A DNA stretch of 64,000 nucleotides from Venatoribacter pacificus (lineage in GTDB: Bacteria > Pseudomonadota > Gammaproteobacteria > Pseudomonadales > Oceanobacteraceae): assembly GCF_025318105.1 (NCBI RefSeq), contig NZ_JAOANI010000012.1:310001-374000 (forward strand), read 5' to 3'. The notes under the pieces are model-generated. The model was given only the letters and a program-made list of their open reading frames with translations, ran no database searches and had not been told where the DNA came from. The translations under genes and the position numbers were made by a program. Below, in pieces: positions 54,503-64,000 of this stretch. Every line of letters starts with the position of its first letter. Position 1 is the stretch's first letter.

Positions 54503-55273
54503 CTACCCAGGTCGGCTGGGTAAGTATCTGAGCGGATCAACCGGCTTGCCGTTTCTTCGGATCTCAAAGTGAAGTTTCACTTTGTCGGTACCAGTAGATC
54601 CTATTTCGGCAATTTTCTGGCCAGCTTTAACGACTTCTTGTTCGCTGACCAGAATGCGGCTGGTGTGGGCGTAGGCGCTGAGGTAAGTATCGTTATGTTT
54701 GACGATGACTAAGTTGCCATAACCGCGTAAGCCCTGACCCGCGTAAACCACGGTTCCTGCCGCTGCTGCCAAAACAGATTCTCCCAAAGCACCGGCGATA
54801 TCAATCCCCTTGTTTACGGGCTTTTTGGTTGAAAAATGACCAATCAAACGCCCGTTTACCGGCCATTTCCAGTCAGTATCGGCATTGTTGGCGCTTATTT
54901 TTGGCGGGTTATGACTTGTTTTCTTTGGCAGCTTAGCTGGGCTCTGAGTTTTTGGCAGCGGTTTTGACGGATTTTCGACGCTGGCTACAACGGGGGAAGA
55001 AGAGCGCTTAGTGATATTTCTGATGTCAATTTTTTGACCAGGGTAGATAACATAAGGGCTGGCTATTGAGTTAGCACTCGCCAACTCCCGGTAATCGATT
55101 CCATAACGCCACGCTATGGAAAACAGGGTCTCACCTCTTTCAACAAGATGGAAACCCGTCACGGTTTGTCCTTTACTGAACTTCTCTTCAACTGAGATGA
55201 ATTCTCGGCCAGAAAGACACCCTGTTAATAGTGTAGCTATCGTGACTAATATGACAGTGGTCAGTGCTTTCAT
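54503..55273 (-). CDS. nlpD: NlpD-type LysM/LytM lipoprotein
   Basis: 256 residues from the ATG at 55273; a GTG at 55303 adds ten. Lipobox LLTGC, a LysM domain (FHLVERGETLFSIAWRYGIDYRELASANSI), a Pro/Ser/Lys linker, and a C-terminal LytM domain. The catalytic zinc ligands are changed (NKGIDI instead of HxGIDI; KLHFEI instead of HLHFE), as in E. coli NlpD, so it is an amidase activator (AmiC partner) rather than a peptidase. It acts in daughter-cell separation. Confidence 0.92.
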   Translation of the reverse strand: MKALTTVILVTIATLLTGCLSGREFISVEEKFSKGQTVTGFHLVERGETLFSIAWRYGIDYRELASANSIASPYVIYPGQKIDIRNITKRSSSPVVASVENPSKPLPKTQSPAKLPKKTSHNPPKISANNADTDWKWPVNGRLIGHFSTKKPVNKGIDIAGALGESVLAAAAGTVVYAGQGLRGYGNLVIVKHNDTYLSAYAHTSRILVSEQEVVKAGQKIAEIGSTGTDKVKLHFEIRRNGKPVDPLRYLPSRPG

Positions 55274-55525
55274 CGTCGTCCGTCGGTGGTTGTTTTTTGA
55301 CACTCAAAAATGACAGCTTTTTGAGCCCTGCGGCGCGCCTGATTGTTTTTAACCAAAGACACTTAAAAATTAATTATTTATTCCAAACAAGTCTAAAAAA
55401 ATCCAAGTTTTTATCAGATTTGCGGCTTATATACGGAACTCTACCCGTTCTCACAAAAAACCTGCATGGGTTACTTGCGAATTTTTGTTTTTAGTTAACA
55501 CTTGTTCTCTCTGGGCGAACAAAAA

Positions 55526-56425
55526 TTACTTCGCTGTTCCGGCGGCAAAGCGCTCCAGCCCAAGAACCAATAAAGCCCCTGCAGCCATTAAAACCAGCGC
55601 CAGTAATAAGGATATATCACTATCTGGCAGCACATTGCTCTGGATAAAAGGCACTTCCACACCCTGACTGTTCAGTCGGGAACTCAGGGTTTCTTTCCAG
55701 GGCCAGACTTTCAGTAAAGAACCGGCCATAAACCCCGTCAGCAGGGCAAACATGGCATCTTTATAATGATGCAGCAACCAACTGAGAAGGCGTGAGAAAG
55801 CCATCAGGCCAATCAGCGCACCAACCGCAAATGTACCCAGCAATTGGATATCCAGCTGTTTTACCGCACCCAACACCGGCTCATACAGCCCCATCAGCAG
55901 CAATATAAAGCTGCCGGAGATGCCTGGCAGGATCATCGCACAAATGGCAATACTGCCGGCCAGCAGGATGATGAGTGGTGTTGCCGTGACGGAGGTGGGT
56001 GACGCCGTACTGATAAACCCTGCCACAATAGCTCCGGCTGCTAATAAGGCCAGCTGTGGCAGGCCCCTGCGCTTAATCTCTTTGCCGATATGCCAGCAGG
56101 ACGCCAGAATCAGACCGAAGAAGAAGGCCCATAACCACACCGGATAGTTCATCAGCAGGTAGTGAATGCCACGCGCCAGAGACAACAGAGCCAGCAGAAT
56201 ACCGCTTCCCAGTACCAGCAGAAACGTACCGTTAATGCTTTGCCAGAATGCGCGCGGGCCTTCTTTAAACAGGGTTTTCAGAGCATGAAGGTTGATGCTT
56301 TTAATGGAATCCAGCAGCTCGGTATAAATGCCGGTTACAAAGGCGATCGTGCCGCCGGAAACGCCGGGCACCACATCGGCAGCCCCCATTGCGATACCTT
56401 TGAGGAACAGCCAGAAGTGTTTCAT
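55526..56425 (-). CDS. DUF368 (PopT-type) undecaprenyl-phosphate transporter
   Basis: 299 residues with eight or so membrane helices. The first begins FWLFLKGIAMGAADVVPGVSGGTIAFVTGIY, the family hallmark; a second similar motif is CAMILPGISGSFILLLMGLYEPVL. Members recycle the C55-P lipid carrier across the inner membrane, supporting peptidoglycan and O-antigen synthesis. It lies between nlpD and pcm, transcribed on the same strand. Confidence 0.87.
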   Translation of the reverse strand: MKHFWLFLKGIAMGAADVVPGVSGGTIAFVTGIYTELLDSIKSINLHALKTLFKEGPRAFWQSINGTFLLVLGSGILLALLSLARGIHYLLMNYPVWLWAFFFGLILASCWHIGKEIKRRGLPQLALLAAGAIVAGFISTASPTSVTATPLIILLAGSIAICAMILPGISGSFILLLMGLYEPVLGAVKQLDIQLLGTFAVGALIGLMAFSRLLSWLLHHYKDAMFALLTGFMAGSLLKVWPWKETLSSRLNSQGVEVPFIQSNVLPDSDISLLLALVLMAAGALLVLGLERFAAGTAK

Positions 56426-56482
56426 CGCGTCTTTGTCCTTATAGATGAAGGGTTGTCAGTAAAATACAGAAGATCGCAGCGG

Positions 56483-57145
56483 CTAACGTTGTACACCGGG
56501 TAAAAAAGGCACAAAGCGCACGCTTTCGAGGGTTTTACGGCTGAAGTGTTCCCCGTGACGGGTAATCAGCACCAGTTTTTGCTCGTGTGTACCGACCGGC
56601 ATTATCAGGCGACCGCCATCGGCGAGCTGCTGTAACAACGAATCGGGAACATCTTCAGGCGCGGCGGCGGCAAGAATGCCGTCGTAAAGGCCATGTTCAG
56701 GCCAGCCCCAGGTGCCATCGGAGAGTTTCAGGTGAACATTACGGTAATTGAGTTTTTGCAGACGCAGACGGGCCTTTTCGTGCAGTGGTTCAATACGCTC
56801 AACACTGAACAACTTGCCAACCAGCGGGCTGAGAATCGCGGTCTGGTAGCCTGAGCCGGTACCAATCTCCAGCACCCGGTTAAGCGGCCCGGCGGCGAGC
56901 AGAATTTCGGTCATGCGAGCCACGGTGTAGGGCTGGCTGATGGTCTGACCGTTGCCTATTGGCAGTGCAGTATCTTCATAAGCACGATGAGCGAGCGCTT
57001 CATCCACAAATAAATGACGCGGTGTCTGGGCAATAACCTCCAGCACCTCATCATTTTTAATACCCGCTTCGCGCAGACGCTGCACCAGGCGGTTGCGGGT
57101 ACGTTGCGAAGTCATTCCTATGCCGGTCAGCTGCTGCTCGTTCAC
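56483..57145 (-). CDS. pcm: Protein-L-isoaspartate O-methyltransferase
   Basis: 220 residues from a GTG at 57145 with AGGA seven bases upstream; an ATG at 57115 gives MTSQRTRNRL, the usual pseudomonad start. The SAM motif is VLEIGTGSGYQTAIL, preceded by ALPIGNGQTISQPYTVARMTE. It methylates damaged isoaspartyl residues for repair. It follows surE closely, as in E. coli. Confidence 0.93.
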   Translation of the reverse strand: MNEQQLTGIGMTSQRTRNRLVQRLREAGIKNDEVLEVIAQTPRHLFVDEALAHRAYEDTALPIGNGQTISQPYTVARMTEILLAAGPLNRVLEIGTGSGYQTAILSPLVGKLFSVERIEPLHEKARLRLQKLNYRNVHLKLSDGTWGWPEHGLYDGILAAAAPEDVPDSLLQQLADGGRLIMPVGTHEQKLVLITRHGEHFSRKTLESVRFVPFLPGVQR

Positions 57146-57158
57146 TCAGAGATCCTGC

Positions 57159-57896
57159 TCAATTCAGAAGCTCAGCCATCTGCTCCAGAGCAGTATGCTG
57201 AGTCATATCCATCTGGATTGGGGTGATGGAAACCTTCCCCTGTTCTATGGCGTGAAAATCGGTTCCCGGACCGGCATCGGCAACATCACCGGCGGCGGAA
57301 ATCCAGTAACACTCTTTGCCGCGCGGGTTGGTGGTCAGTACCGGGTTATCAGAACGCTGACGATGACCCAGACGGGTAATTTCAAAGCCGTTCAGATCAG
57401 CGTAAGCTCGGTCCGGCACGTTAATGTTGATCACCGAGTTCGGCGGCAGACGCAGCTGCTCCAGCTTGGGCAACAGCTCCAGCAGCACCTGCGCGGCGGT
57501 CGCAAAGTGCTGTTTGCCGGTTAGGGATACCGCAATCGGTGTCTTTGCCAGAAAACGTCCTTCCATTGCCGCGGCAACGGTGCCGGAATACAGCACATCG
57601 TCGCCCAGATTCGCGCCGGCATTAATACCAGCGATCACCCGTTCACAACGGTCGGTATAAAAGGCGTTCACGCCCAGGTGTACACAGTCGGTCGGCGTAC
57701 CATTGATACTGATAAAACCGTTTTCCAGATGCACCGGATGTAACGGCCGGTCGAGTGTCAGCGAGTTACTCGCGCCGCTGCGGTCACGATCGGGCGCAAC
57801 CACCAGAACATCTCGCCCGGCATCGGTTAAGGCCTGAGCAAGGGTGCGCAGGCCGGGAGCGTGTACTCCATCATCATTCGACAGCATCAGCGTCAT
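57159..57896 (-). CDS. surE: 5'-nucleotidase SurE
   Basis: 245 residues from the ATG at 57896, which is nine bases from GGGTGA; an ATG at 57902 is also in frame. The N-terminus MTLMLSNDDGVHAPG holds the metal-binding DD pair; VIAGINAGANLGDDVLYSGTVAAAMEG follows. The start lies within the 3' end of truD (23-base overlap). Confidence 0.95.
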   Translation of the reverse strand: MTLMLSNDDGVHAPGLRTLAQALTDAGRDVLVVAPDRDRSGASNSLTLDRPLHPVHLENGFISINGTPTDCVHLGVNAFYTDRCERVIAGINAGANLGDDVLYSGTVAAAMEGRFLAKTPIAVSLTGKQHFATAAQVLLELLPKLEQLRLPPNSVININVPDRAYADLNGFEITRLGHRQRSDNPVLTTNPRGKECYWISAAGDVADAGPGTDFHAIEQGKVSITPIQMDMTQHTALEQMAELLN

Positions 57897-58887
57897 GCGC
57901 ATTCACCCTCTCTGGTTCCTGTACCTGCATCAGTTCACGGATTACGGAGGTCGCATAATACCCGGCAGCCAATGAAAAGGTGAGCACTAAATCGGTGGTA
58001 CCGGCGTCTTCCTGCCACTGCCAGCTGAGATTGGCAGGCAATGCGGCCAGAGCGCGGCGTTCCTGCTTCAGACCCGCATGCTCAAGGCCATCACAGAGTT
58101 CTGGCTGCTCGGCTGCAATGCGGGATTCCAGTGCTAAGGCATCGTCGCTGCTGTTCAGACGACCGCGGCCCCACAGTGGTCCGGTACTTAAACCGCTGTC
58201 GTCGGCGATATCACCGGCCAGCGTTTGTCCCCAGAGCCCGGCACGGATACGTTCAGCCAGCACATTGTTGAAAATCAGCGAGCGGATGGCGGACAGATAA
58301 ATACTTTTCTTACCCGGATTACGCACACGGATTTCACCGGCCAGCATGGCGCGGCCGGATTCAATGTTGCCGCCACCATGACCAAAGCGCTGCTCACCAA
58401 AATAATTGGGCACCCCCAGCGCTTTAATCTGCGCCAGATTGCTTTCAATCAGCGCACGCTCACCCTGCACCTGACGCAGACAGATGGTAAAGCGGTTACC
58501 AAGCAGATCGCCGCGGCGCAGCTTTTTCGAATGACGGCTCTGGCTGAGTACTGTCATTTCGGCGTCATTCAACACGCTGAAATCCGGCGCTTCGACCCTT
58601 GGCAGATAAATACTGAACCACTGGCGGGTGACCGCGTTGCGGTCTTTCAGGCCGGCATAGCCGACATCCATTTCCTTAACTCCCGCATGGGCTGCCAGAC
58701 GTTTGGCAATCCAGGCGGTGTTGGCCCCGTTCTTCTCAATATGCAGCCAGACGTGCTCGCCTTCACCACAGGGCAGTGCCTGGGGGATTTCTTCCACACA
58801 GAAGTCGTCATTCTGCTGTTTCAGTAAGGCGCTGGCGCCAGTGTCCGGGTAGGCCTTGGGCCAGTCAGGCAGGAGTGATGTTGTCAA
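57874..58887 (-). CDS. truD: tRNA pseudouridine(13) synthase TruD
   Basis: 337 residues with a TTG start at 58887 and GAGAG upstream. The catalytic Asp is in VGYAGLKDRNAVTRQWFSIY, and the conserved PNYFGEQRFGHGGGN segment is intact. It makes pseudouridine at position 13 of tRNA-Glu. It is in a tight minus-strand set with surE and ispF. Confidence 0.94.
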   Translation of the reverse strand: MTTSLLPDWPKAYPDTGASALLKQQNDDFCVEEIPQALPCGEGEHVWLHIEKNGANTAWIAKRLAAHAGVKEMDVGYAGLKDRNAVTRQWFSIYLPRVEAPDFSVLNDAEMTVLSQSRHSKKLRRGDLLGNRFTICLRQVQGERALIESNLAQIKALGVPNYFGEQRFGHGGGNIESGRAMLAGEIRVRNPGKKSIYLSAIRSLIFNNVLAERIRAGLWGQTLAGDIADDSGLSTGPLWGRGRLNSSDDALALESRIAAEQPELCDGLEHAGLKQERRALAALPANLSWQWQEDAGTTDLVLTFSLAAGYYATSVIRELMQVQEPERVNAHDADAVE

Positions 58888-58924
58888 AGGGCTCTCGTAT
58901 ATGTCTGTGTATTAAAAATTAGAA

Positions 58925-59404
58925 TCAGCGGCCGGAGACCGTCAGTAAAGCGACCGCATGCACGGCAATGCCTTCTTTGCGCCCCACATAACCGAGCTTT
59001 TCGGTGGTGGTCGCTTTCACGTTGACATCATCCAGGCGCACGTTCAGGTCGGCGGCGATGCACTCGCGCATGCCCTGAATGTGCGGTGCCATTTTCGGGG
59101 CCTGGGCAATGATGGTGATGTCGACATTCCCCACCTGATACCCTTTGTCGTGAATCAGACCAACCACATGGCGCAGCAACATACGGCTGTCGGCACCGGC
59201 CCAGGCATCATCGGTATCGGGAAAATGCTGGCCAATATCGCCCAGCGCCGCAGCGCCCAGCAGCGCATCGGCCAGTGCATGCAAAGCCACGTCACCATCG
59301 GAATGGGCTTTCAGGCCGTGGCTGTGCGGAATCTGCACGCCGCCCAGTGTAATAAAGTCGCCGTCTTCAAAAGCGTGTACATCGAAGCCATGACCAATGC
59401 GCAT
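58925..59404 (-). CDS. ispF: 2-C-methyl-D-erythritol 2,4-cyclodiphosphate synthase
   Basis: 159 residues. The metal-binding RIGHGFDVHAF motif, HSDGDVALHALADALLGA and the C-terminal KATTTEKLGYVGRKEGIAVHAV are complete. It is the fifth enzyme of the MEP isoprenoid pathway. It is 12 bases after ispD. Confidence 0.96.
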   Translation of the reverse strand: MRIGHGFDVHAFEDGDFITLGGVQIPHSHGLKAHSDGDVALHALADALLGAAALGDIGQHFPDTDDAWAGADSRMLLRHVVGLIHDKGYQVGNVDITIIAQAPKMAPHIQGMRECIAADLNVRLDDVNVKATTTEKLGYVGRKEGIAVHAVALLTVSGR

Positions 59405-59416
59405 AACAACTCTCGT

Positions 59417-60130
59417 TCAGGAATGTGGAGATAAAGAGGTGGATAAAAACAGTTCCGCCAGCGCCAGATCTTCACGCCGCGTCACTTTGATATTGTCGGA
59501 GCGGCCAGCCACCAGCAACGGCTGATAACCCTGCTGCTCCATCGCGGAAGCTTCATCGGTAACGCTCAGGTCCTGTGCCAGACAGGCGGTTAATGCCTGC
59601 TGCAAAGCGCCATAACGAAACACCTGTGGCGTTAGTGCATGCCACAGCTGCTCGCGCTCGACGGTATGATCAATCACCACGCAGCCGTCACGCAGTACAC
59701 CACGCTTCATGGTGTCGCGGGTGGGCGACGCGAGAATGGCACCGGGATCGGCCAGTTGGCCCAGCAGTGCATCGAGGTCAGAGTGGCGTAAACACGGGCG
59801 TGCAATGTCATGCACCACCACCCAGTCCTGCTCTGTTGCAATGCCCTGCAGTGCGGCCAGACCGTTCAGTACCGAATCGCAGCGCTCACGCCCACCAGCG
59901 GCACGGATAATACGCTCGTCAGCGGCGTACTCGCTGTCCGGCCAATAAGGATCGTCGGCTGACAACACCAGCACCGCCTGTTCAAATGCGGGGTAACTGA
60001 GAATCGCATCCAGGGTGTAATCCAGCAGAAAGCGACCTTGTATAGGCAGATACTGCTTCGGCCGGTCGGCCTGCATACGGCTGCCAACCCCGGCGGCCGG
60101 CAGAACGGGAAAGTAACGCGGTGTGCTCAT
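59417..60130 (-). CDS. ispD: 2-C-methyl-D-erythritol 4-phosphate cytidylyltransferase
   Basis: 237 residues. CTP-binding LPAAGVGSRMQADRPKQYL, then VVHDIARPC and the C-terminal NIKVTRREDLALAELFL motif. It catalyses the third MEP-pathway step. The start overlaps the ftsB stop by four bases. Confidence 0.95.
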   Translation of the reverse strand: MSTPRYFPVLPAAGVGSRMQADRPKQYLPIQGRFLLDYTLDAILSYPAFEQAVLVLSADDPYWPDSEYAADERIIRAAGGRERCDSVLNGLAALQGIATEQDWVVVHDIARPCLRHSDLDALLGQLADPGAILASPTRDTMKRGVLRDGCVVIDHTVEREQLWHALTPQVFRYGALQQALTACLAQDLSVTDEASAMEQQGYQPLLVAGRSDNIKVTRREDLALAELFLSTSLSPHS

Positions 60131-60447
60131 TTCTGTTTGCCGTCTGCAGGATCCACAAAGAGGATAAAGGTCTCGCCGTCGCGCACCAGCCCCAGATCTT
60201 CACGGGCTTTTTCTTCCAGCAACGCCTGCCCGTGACGCAGGTCTTCAACTTCAGCCAGCAAGGCGTCGTTTTCACTTTGCTGTACTTCATTGTCCTCGCG
60301 CAGCAAGGCGATACGCTGCTGCAACTGGCGGCTGGCGACCACGCCGCTATCATCCAGCCAGATACGGTATTGCAATACCAGCGACAAAAGTACCGGCAGT
60401 ACAACCCATAACAACAGGCGAAGATGAGGCATAAGTTTGTCTGACAT
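60127..60447 (-). CDS. ftsB: Cell division protein FtsB
   Basis: 106 residues. One N-terminal membrane helix (LRLLLWVVLPVLLSLVLQYRIWL) followed by a long coiled coil (QLQQRIALLREDNEVQQSENDALLAEVEDLR) and the conserved EEKAREDLGLVRDGETFILFV. FtsB joins FtsL and FtsQ at the divisome. The eno-ftsB-ispD-ispF order is standard. Confidence 0.95.
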   Translation of the reverse strand: MSDKLMPHLRLLLWVVLPVLLSLVLQYRIWLDDSGVVASRQLQQRIALLREDNEVQQSENDALLAEVEDLRHGQALLEEKAREDLGLVRDGETFILFVDPADGKQK

Positions 60448-60554
60448 ATCCGTTTCCCGGTAACTCTATCAACGACCGTCCCGACGACCCGTTCGACGGT
60501 CATACCGACCAGAATATCGGTAATCACTGAGACAGCGATAATATCTGTCTTTTC

Positions 60555-60591
60555 CTAACAAAAAACGGGCAATTAAGCCCGTTTTTCGTTA
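60555..60591. terminator. Rho-independent terminator of eno
   Basis: CTAAC-AAAAAACGGGC / GCCCGTTTTTCGTTAG with a six-base loop. It lies just beyond the eno stop on the minus strand, with A/T arms on both sides. Confidence 0.88.
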
Positions 60592-60601
60592 GCAGACCGT
60601 A

Positions 60602-61894
<1,293 letters not shown>

Positions 61895-61935
61895 AGTTGG
61901 TTGTCTCCAGAAAACAGAGGCTTTCTATTTTGTAA

Positions 61936-63564
61936 TTAATGGGAATCTTTGTAATCAAACGCCGCGGCAATAAAGGCCGAAAACAGGCCATGACCGTCAC
62001 GCGGGGTTGAGGTAAATTCTGGGTGGAACTGACACCCGACAAACCATGGGTGATCCGGTACTTCGACCACTTCCACCAGCTCGCCATCAACCGAGCGACC
62101 GGCAATGCGCAGGCCGGCTTTTTCCAGCTCTGGCACCAGTGAAGAGTTCACTTCATAGCGGTGACGGTGACGTTCGGTAATCAATTCTTTGCCATAAGCT
62201 TTGGCGGTAGTCGTCTCTGCGGTCAGCACACATTCCTGGCCACCCAGGCGCATGGTGCCGCCGAGGTCGGAATCTTTGCTGCGGGTTTCGACATTACCGG
62301 ACGCATCCTGCCATTCGGTAATCAGGCCGACCACCGGGTGCTTGGTGTCATTACTGAATTCAGTTGATTGCGCATCCGTCCAGCCCACCACGTTGCGGGC
62401 GAACTCGATCACAGCAACCTGCATACCCAGGCAAATACCCAGATAAGGGATTTTGTTTTCGCGGGCGTACTGAACCGTACGGATTTTGCCTTCTACGCCC
62501 CGGTTGCCGAAGCCGCCCGGAACCAGAATGGCATCAACGCCGGCCAGCACATCAACGCCTTTACGCTCAACGTCTTCAGCGTCGATATAGCGGATGTTCA
62601 CTTTGGCTTTGTGGTGAATACCAGCGTGATCAATGGCTTCGATCAGCGACTTGTAAGCATCCAGCAGATCCATGTACTTACCGACCATGGCGATGGTAAC
62701 GCTCTTCTCCGGGTTCAGCTTGGCATCCGCCACCGCATCCCACTCGGACAGATCCGCTTCGCCGCAGGTCAGGTCAAATTTTTCCACAATCAGATCATCC
62801 AGGCCGGCATCGTGCAGCATGCGAGGGATCTTGTAGATGGTATCGGCGTCTTCCAGCGGAATAACGGCACGCTCTTCAACGTTGGTGAACAGTGCAATTT
62901 TGCGCAGCGCAGAGGCATCAATTTTGTGGTCAGAGCGGCAGATCAGAACATCCGGCTGCAGACCAATGGTGCGCATTTCTTTAACAGAATGCTGGGTTGG
63001 CTTGGTTTTCGTCTCGCCCGCGGTAGCGATATACGGAACCAGAGTCAGGTGCAGCGACAGCGCGCGCTTGGAGCCCAGCTCGACTTTCATCTGACGCACA
63101 GCTTCCAGGAATGGCTGGGATTCGATATCACCAACGGTGCCGCCGATTTCTACCAGCGCGACATCAGAACCTTCAGCGCCTTCGAGTACACGACGTTTGA
63201 TTTCGTCGGTGATGTGCGGAATAACCTGCACGGTACCACCCAGATAATCGCCACGGCGTTCTTTGGCCAGCACATCGGTATAGATACGACCGGTGGTAAA
63301 GTTATTACGGCGCGACATCGTAGTACGGATAAAGCGCTCGTAGTGGCCCAGGTCAAGGTCAGTTTCCGCACCATCGTTGGTTACGAAGACTTCGCCGTGC
63401 TGGAATGGGCTCATGGTGCCGGGATCGACGTTGATATACGGGTCCAGCTTGAGCATGGTGACCTTAAGGCCACGGGCTTCCAAAATGGCAGCCAGAGATG
63501 CAGAAGCGATGCCTTTCCCCAATGAAGAAACAACACCACCTGTGACGAAGATAAATCGTGTCAT
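61936..63564 (-). CDS. pyrG: CTP synthase
   Basis: 542 residues from the ATG at 63564; the frame extends further upstream to 63621, but MTRFIFVTGGVVSSLGKG is the conserved start. The amidotransferase half has the catalytic Cys in GICLGMQVAVIEFARN and the His/Glu in GCQFHPEF. It converts UTP to CTP with glutamine and ATP. Confidence 0.97.
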   Translation of the reverse strand: MTRFIFVTGGVVSSLGKGIASASLAAILEARGLKVTMLKLDPYINVDPGTMSPFQHGEVFVTNDGAETDLDLGHYERFIRTTMSRRNNFTTGRIYTDVLAKERRGDYLGGTVQVIPHITDEIKRRVLEGAEGSDVALVEIGGTVGDIESQPFLEAVRQMKVELGSKRALSLHLTLVPYIATAGETKTKPTQHSVKEMRTIGLQPDVLICRSDHKIDASALRKIALFTNVEERAVIPLEDADTIYKIPRMLHDAGLDDLIVEKFDLTCGEADLSEWDAVADAKLNPEKSVTIAMVGKYMDLLDAYKSLIEAIDHAGIHHKAKVNIRYIDAEDVERKGVDVLAGVDAILVPGGFGNRGVEGKIRTVQYARENKIPYLGICLGMQVAVIEFARNVVGWTDAQSTEFSNDTKHPVVGLITEWQDASGNVETRSKDSDLGGTMRLGGQECVLTAETTTAKAYGKELITERHRHRYEVNSSLVPELEKAGLRIAGRSVDGELVEVVEVPDHPWFVGCQFHPEFTSTPRDGHGLFSAFIAAAFDYKDSH

Positions 63565-64000
63565 AGAAGGTCCGCGAGACAGAAATGAATACAAAACGGA
63601 AGGCGTAGAACCTTCGCTCAAGATGGGGGGGCAGAATACCAGAAGAGGCTATCCGGGTAAAATTAAAAGGCACTTTCCAGCAGCCATTTTTCTCTGTTAG
63701 TCTGGCGGCTTACACAGAGTGACCGGAAACCCCGGAATTTACCATGACACCAAGCCCACACGCCGTACTGACCAGCACGATAACCCAACACCGGTTTGTT
63801 GCCCCAGCCCTGCTGCGCAACCGTAAACTGTGGTGGCTATCTGCCTGTGCGGCCGTCGGGTTAACAGTCTGATTCTGAACTGATTACCCCACCGGCTGCG
63901 GATCTCCGTCGCCGGGAAGCCAATTCTGATACAAGCCCCCTCCGACCCCGACCGCAGCCTCTCTGACCATCCCGTTCCATTGATACCCGCAAGGAGAGAA
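63565..64000. other. Leader of pyrG and non-coding/uncertain stretch at the window edge
   Basis: The first 150 bases hold the pyrG leader, with a run of seven G at 63626-63632. A 42-codon plus-strand ORF (63744-63872) begins MTPSPHAVLTST; its status is doubtful. A good ribosome-binding sequence AAGGAGAG at 63990-63997 ends the window, so a plus-strand gene may start just beyond base 64000. Confidence 0.4.

Noticed and set aside
55264..55494. Plus-strand ORF in the AT-rich gap between nlpD and the DUF368 gene
   Set aside because: No ribosome site, no conserved pattern, and it overlaps the start of nlpD.
62368..63525. 385-codon plus-strand frame inside pyrG
   Set aside because: It is antisense to a fully conserved CTP synthase and has no family resemblance.

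Overview
The window reads as one contiguous piece of a gammaproteobacterial chromosome, most like the marine Oceanospirillales (Thalassolituus/Oceanobacter-like). That placement is an inference from synteny and gene content: alaS-lysC-csrA-tRNA-Ser-tRNA-Arg, recA-recX-cinA-mutS-fdxA-rpoS-nlpD, and pcm-surE-truD-ispF-ispD-ftsB-eno-pyrG all have the order usual for Gammaproteobacteria. No phage, rRNA operon, CRISPR array or transposase gene was seen.

Left part (1-14,300): the end of a secreted protein; a TrkH potassium transporter in one operon with a shortened KdpD-type kinase and a KdpE-type regulator; an AraC regulator divergent from a membrane fatty-acid desaturase; a secreted PI-PLC-like enzyme with a lectin-like tail; a glutathione transferase; and a four-gene molybdenum hydroxylase operon (2Fe-2S subunit, Tat-exported Mo subunit, XdhC-type and MocA-type maturation factors) whose last gene carries seven copies of a six-base repeat.

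Middle (14,300-38,600) is more accessory. At 14.8-15.8 kb lie two AT-rich small genes flanked by attC-like sites with no integrase: one ORF broken by an in-frame stop and one SUKH-like immunity-type gene, next to a decayed AraC fragment. Then come a 7TMR-DISM diguanylate cyclase, MOSC, CBS and peroxiredoxin genes, and lipid/xenobiotic genes (AlkK-like acyl-CoA ligase, Baeyer-Villiger-type monooxygenase with a divergent AraC regulator, PF10118 hydrolase, DsbA/FrnE, EamA exporter, PanE-like reductase). At 30.4-36.2 kb is the least explained block: a response regulator, an atypical histidine kinase and a GGDEF enzyme on the minus strand, divergent from a large coiled-coil membrane protein and a VWA-like lipoprotein. 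CmoM, a DUF523 protein and a small outer-membrane-like protein follow, then a repeat-rich non-coding stretch.

Right part (38,600-64,000) is core genome: three tRNAs, csrA, lysC, alaS, ndh, an AraC regulator, the SOS genes recA-recX with a clear LexA box, cinA, mutS, fdxA, rpoS, nlpD, a DUF368 undecaprenyl-phosphate transporter, pcm, surE, truD, the MEP-pathway genes ispF and ispD, ftsB, eno and pyrG. The best candidates for something undescribed are the two-component/c-di-GMP/VWA block and the integrase-less cassette pair.
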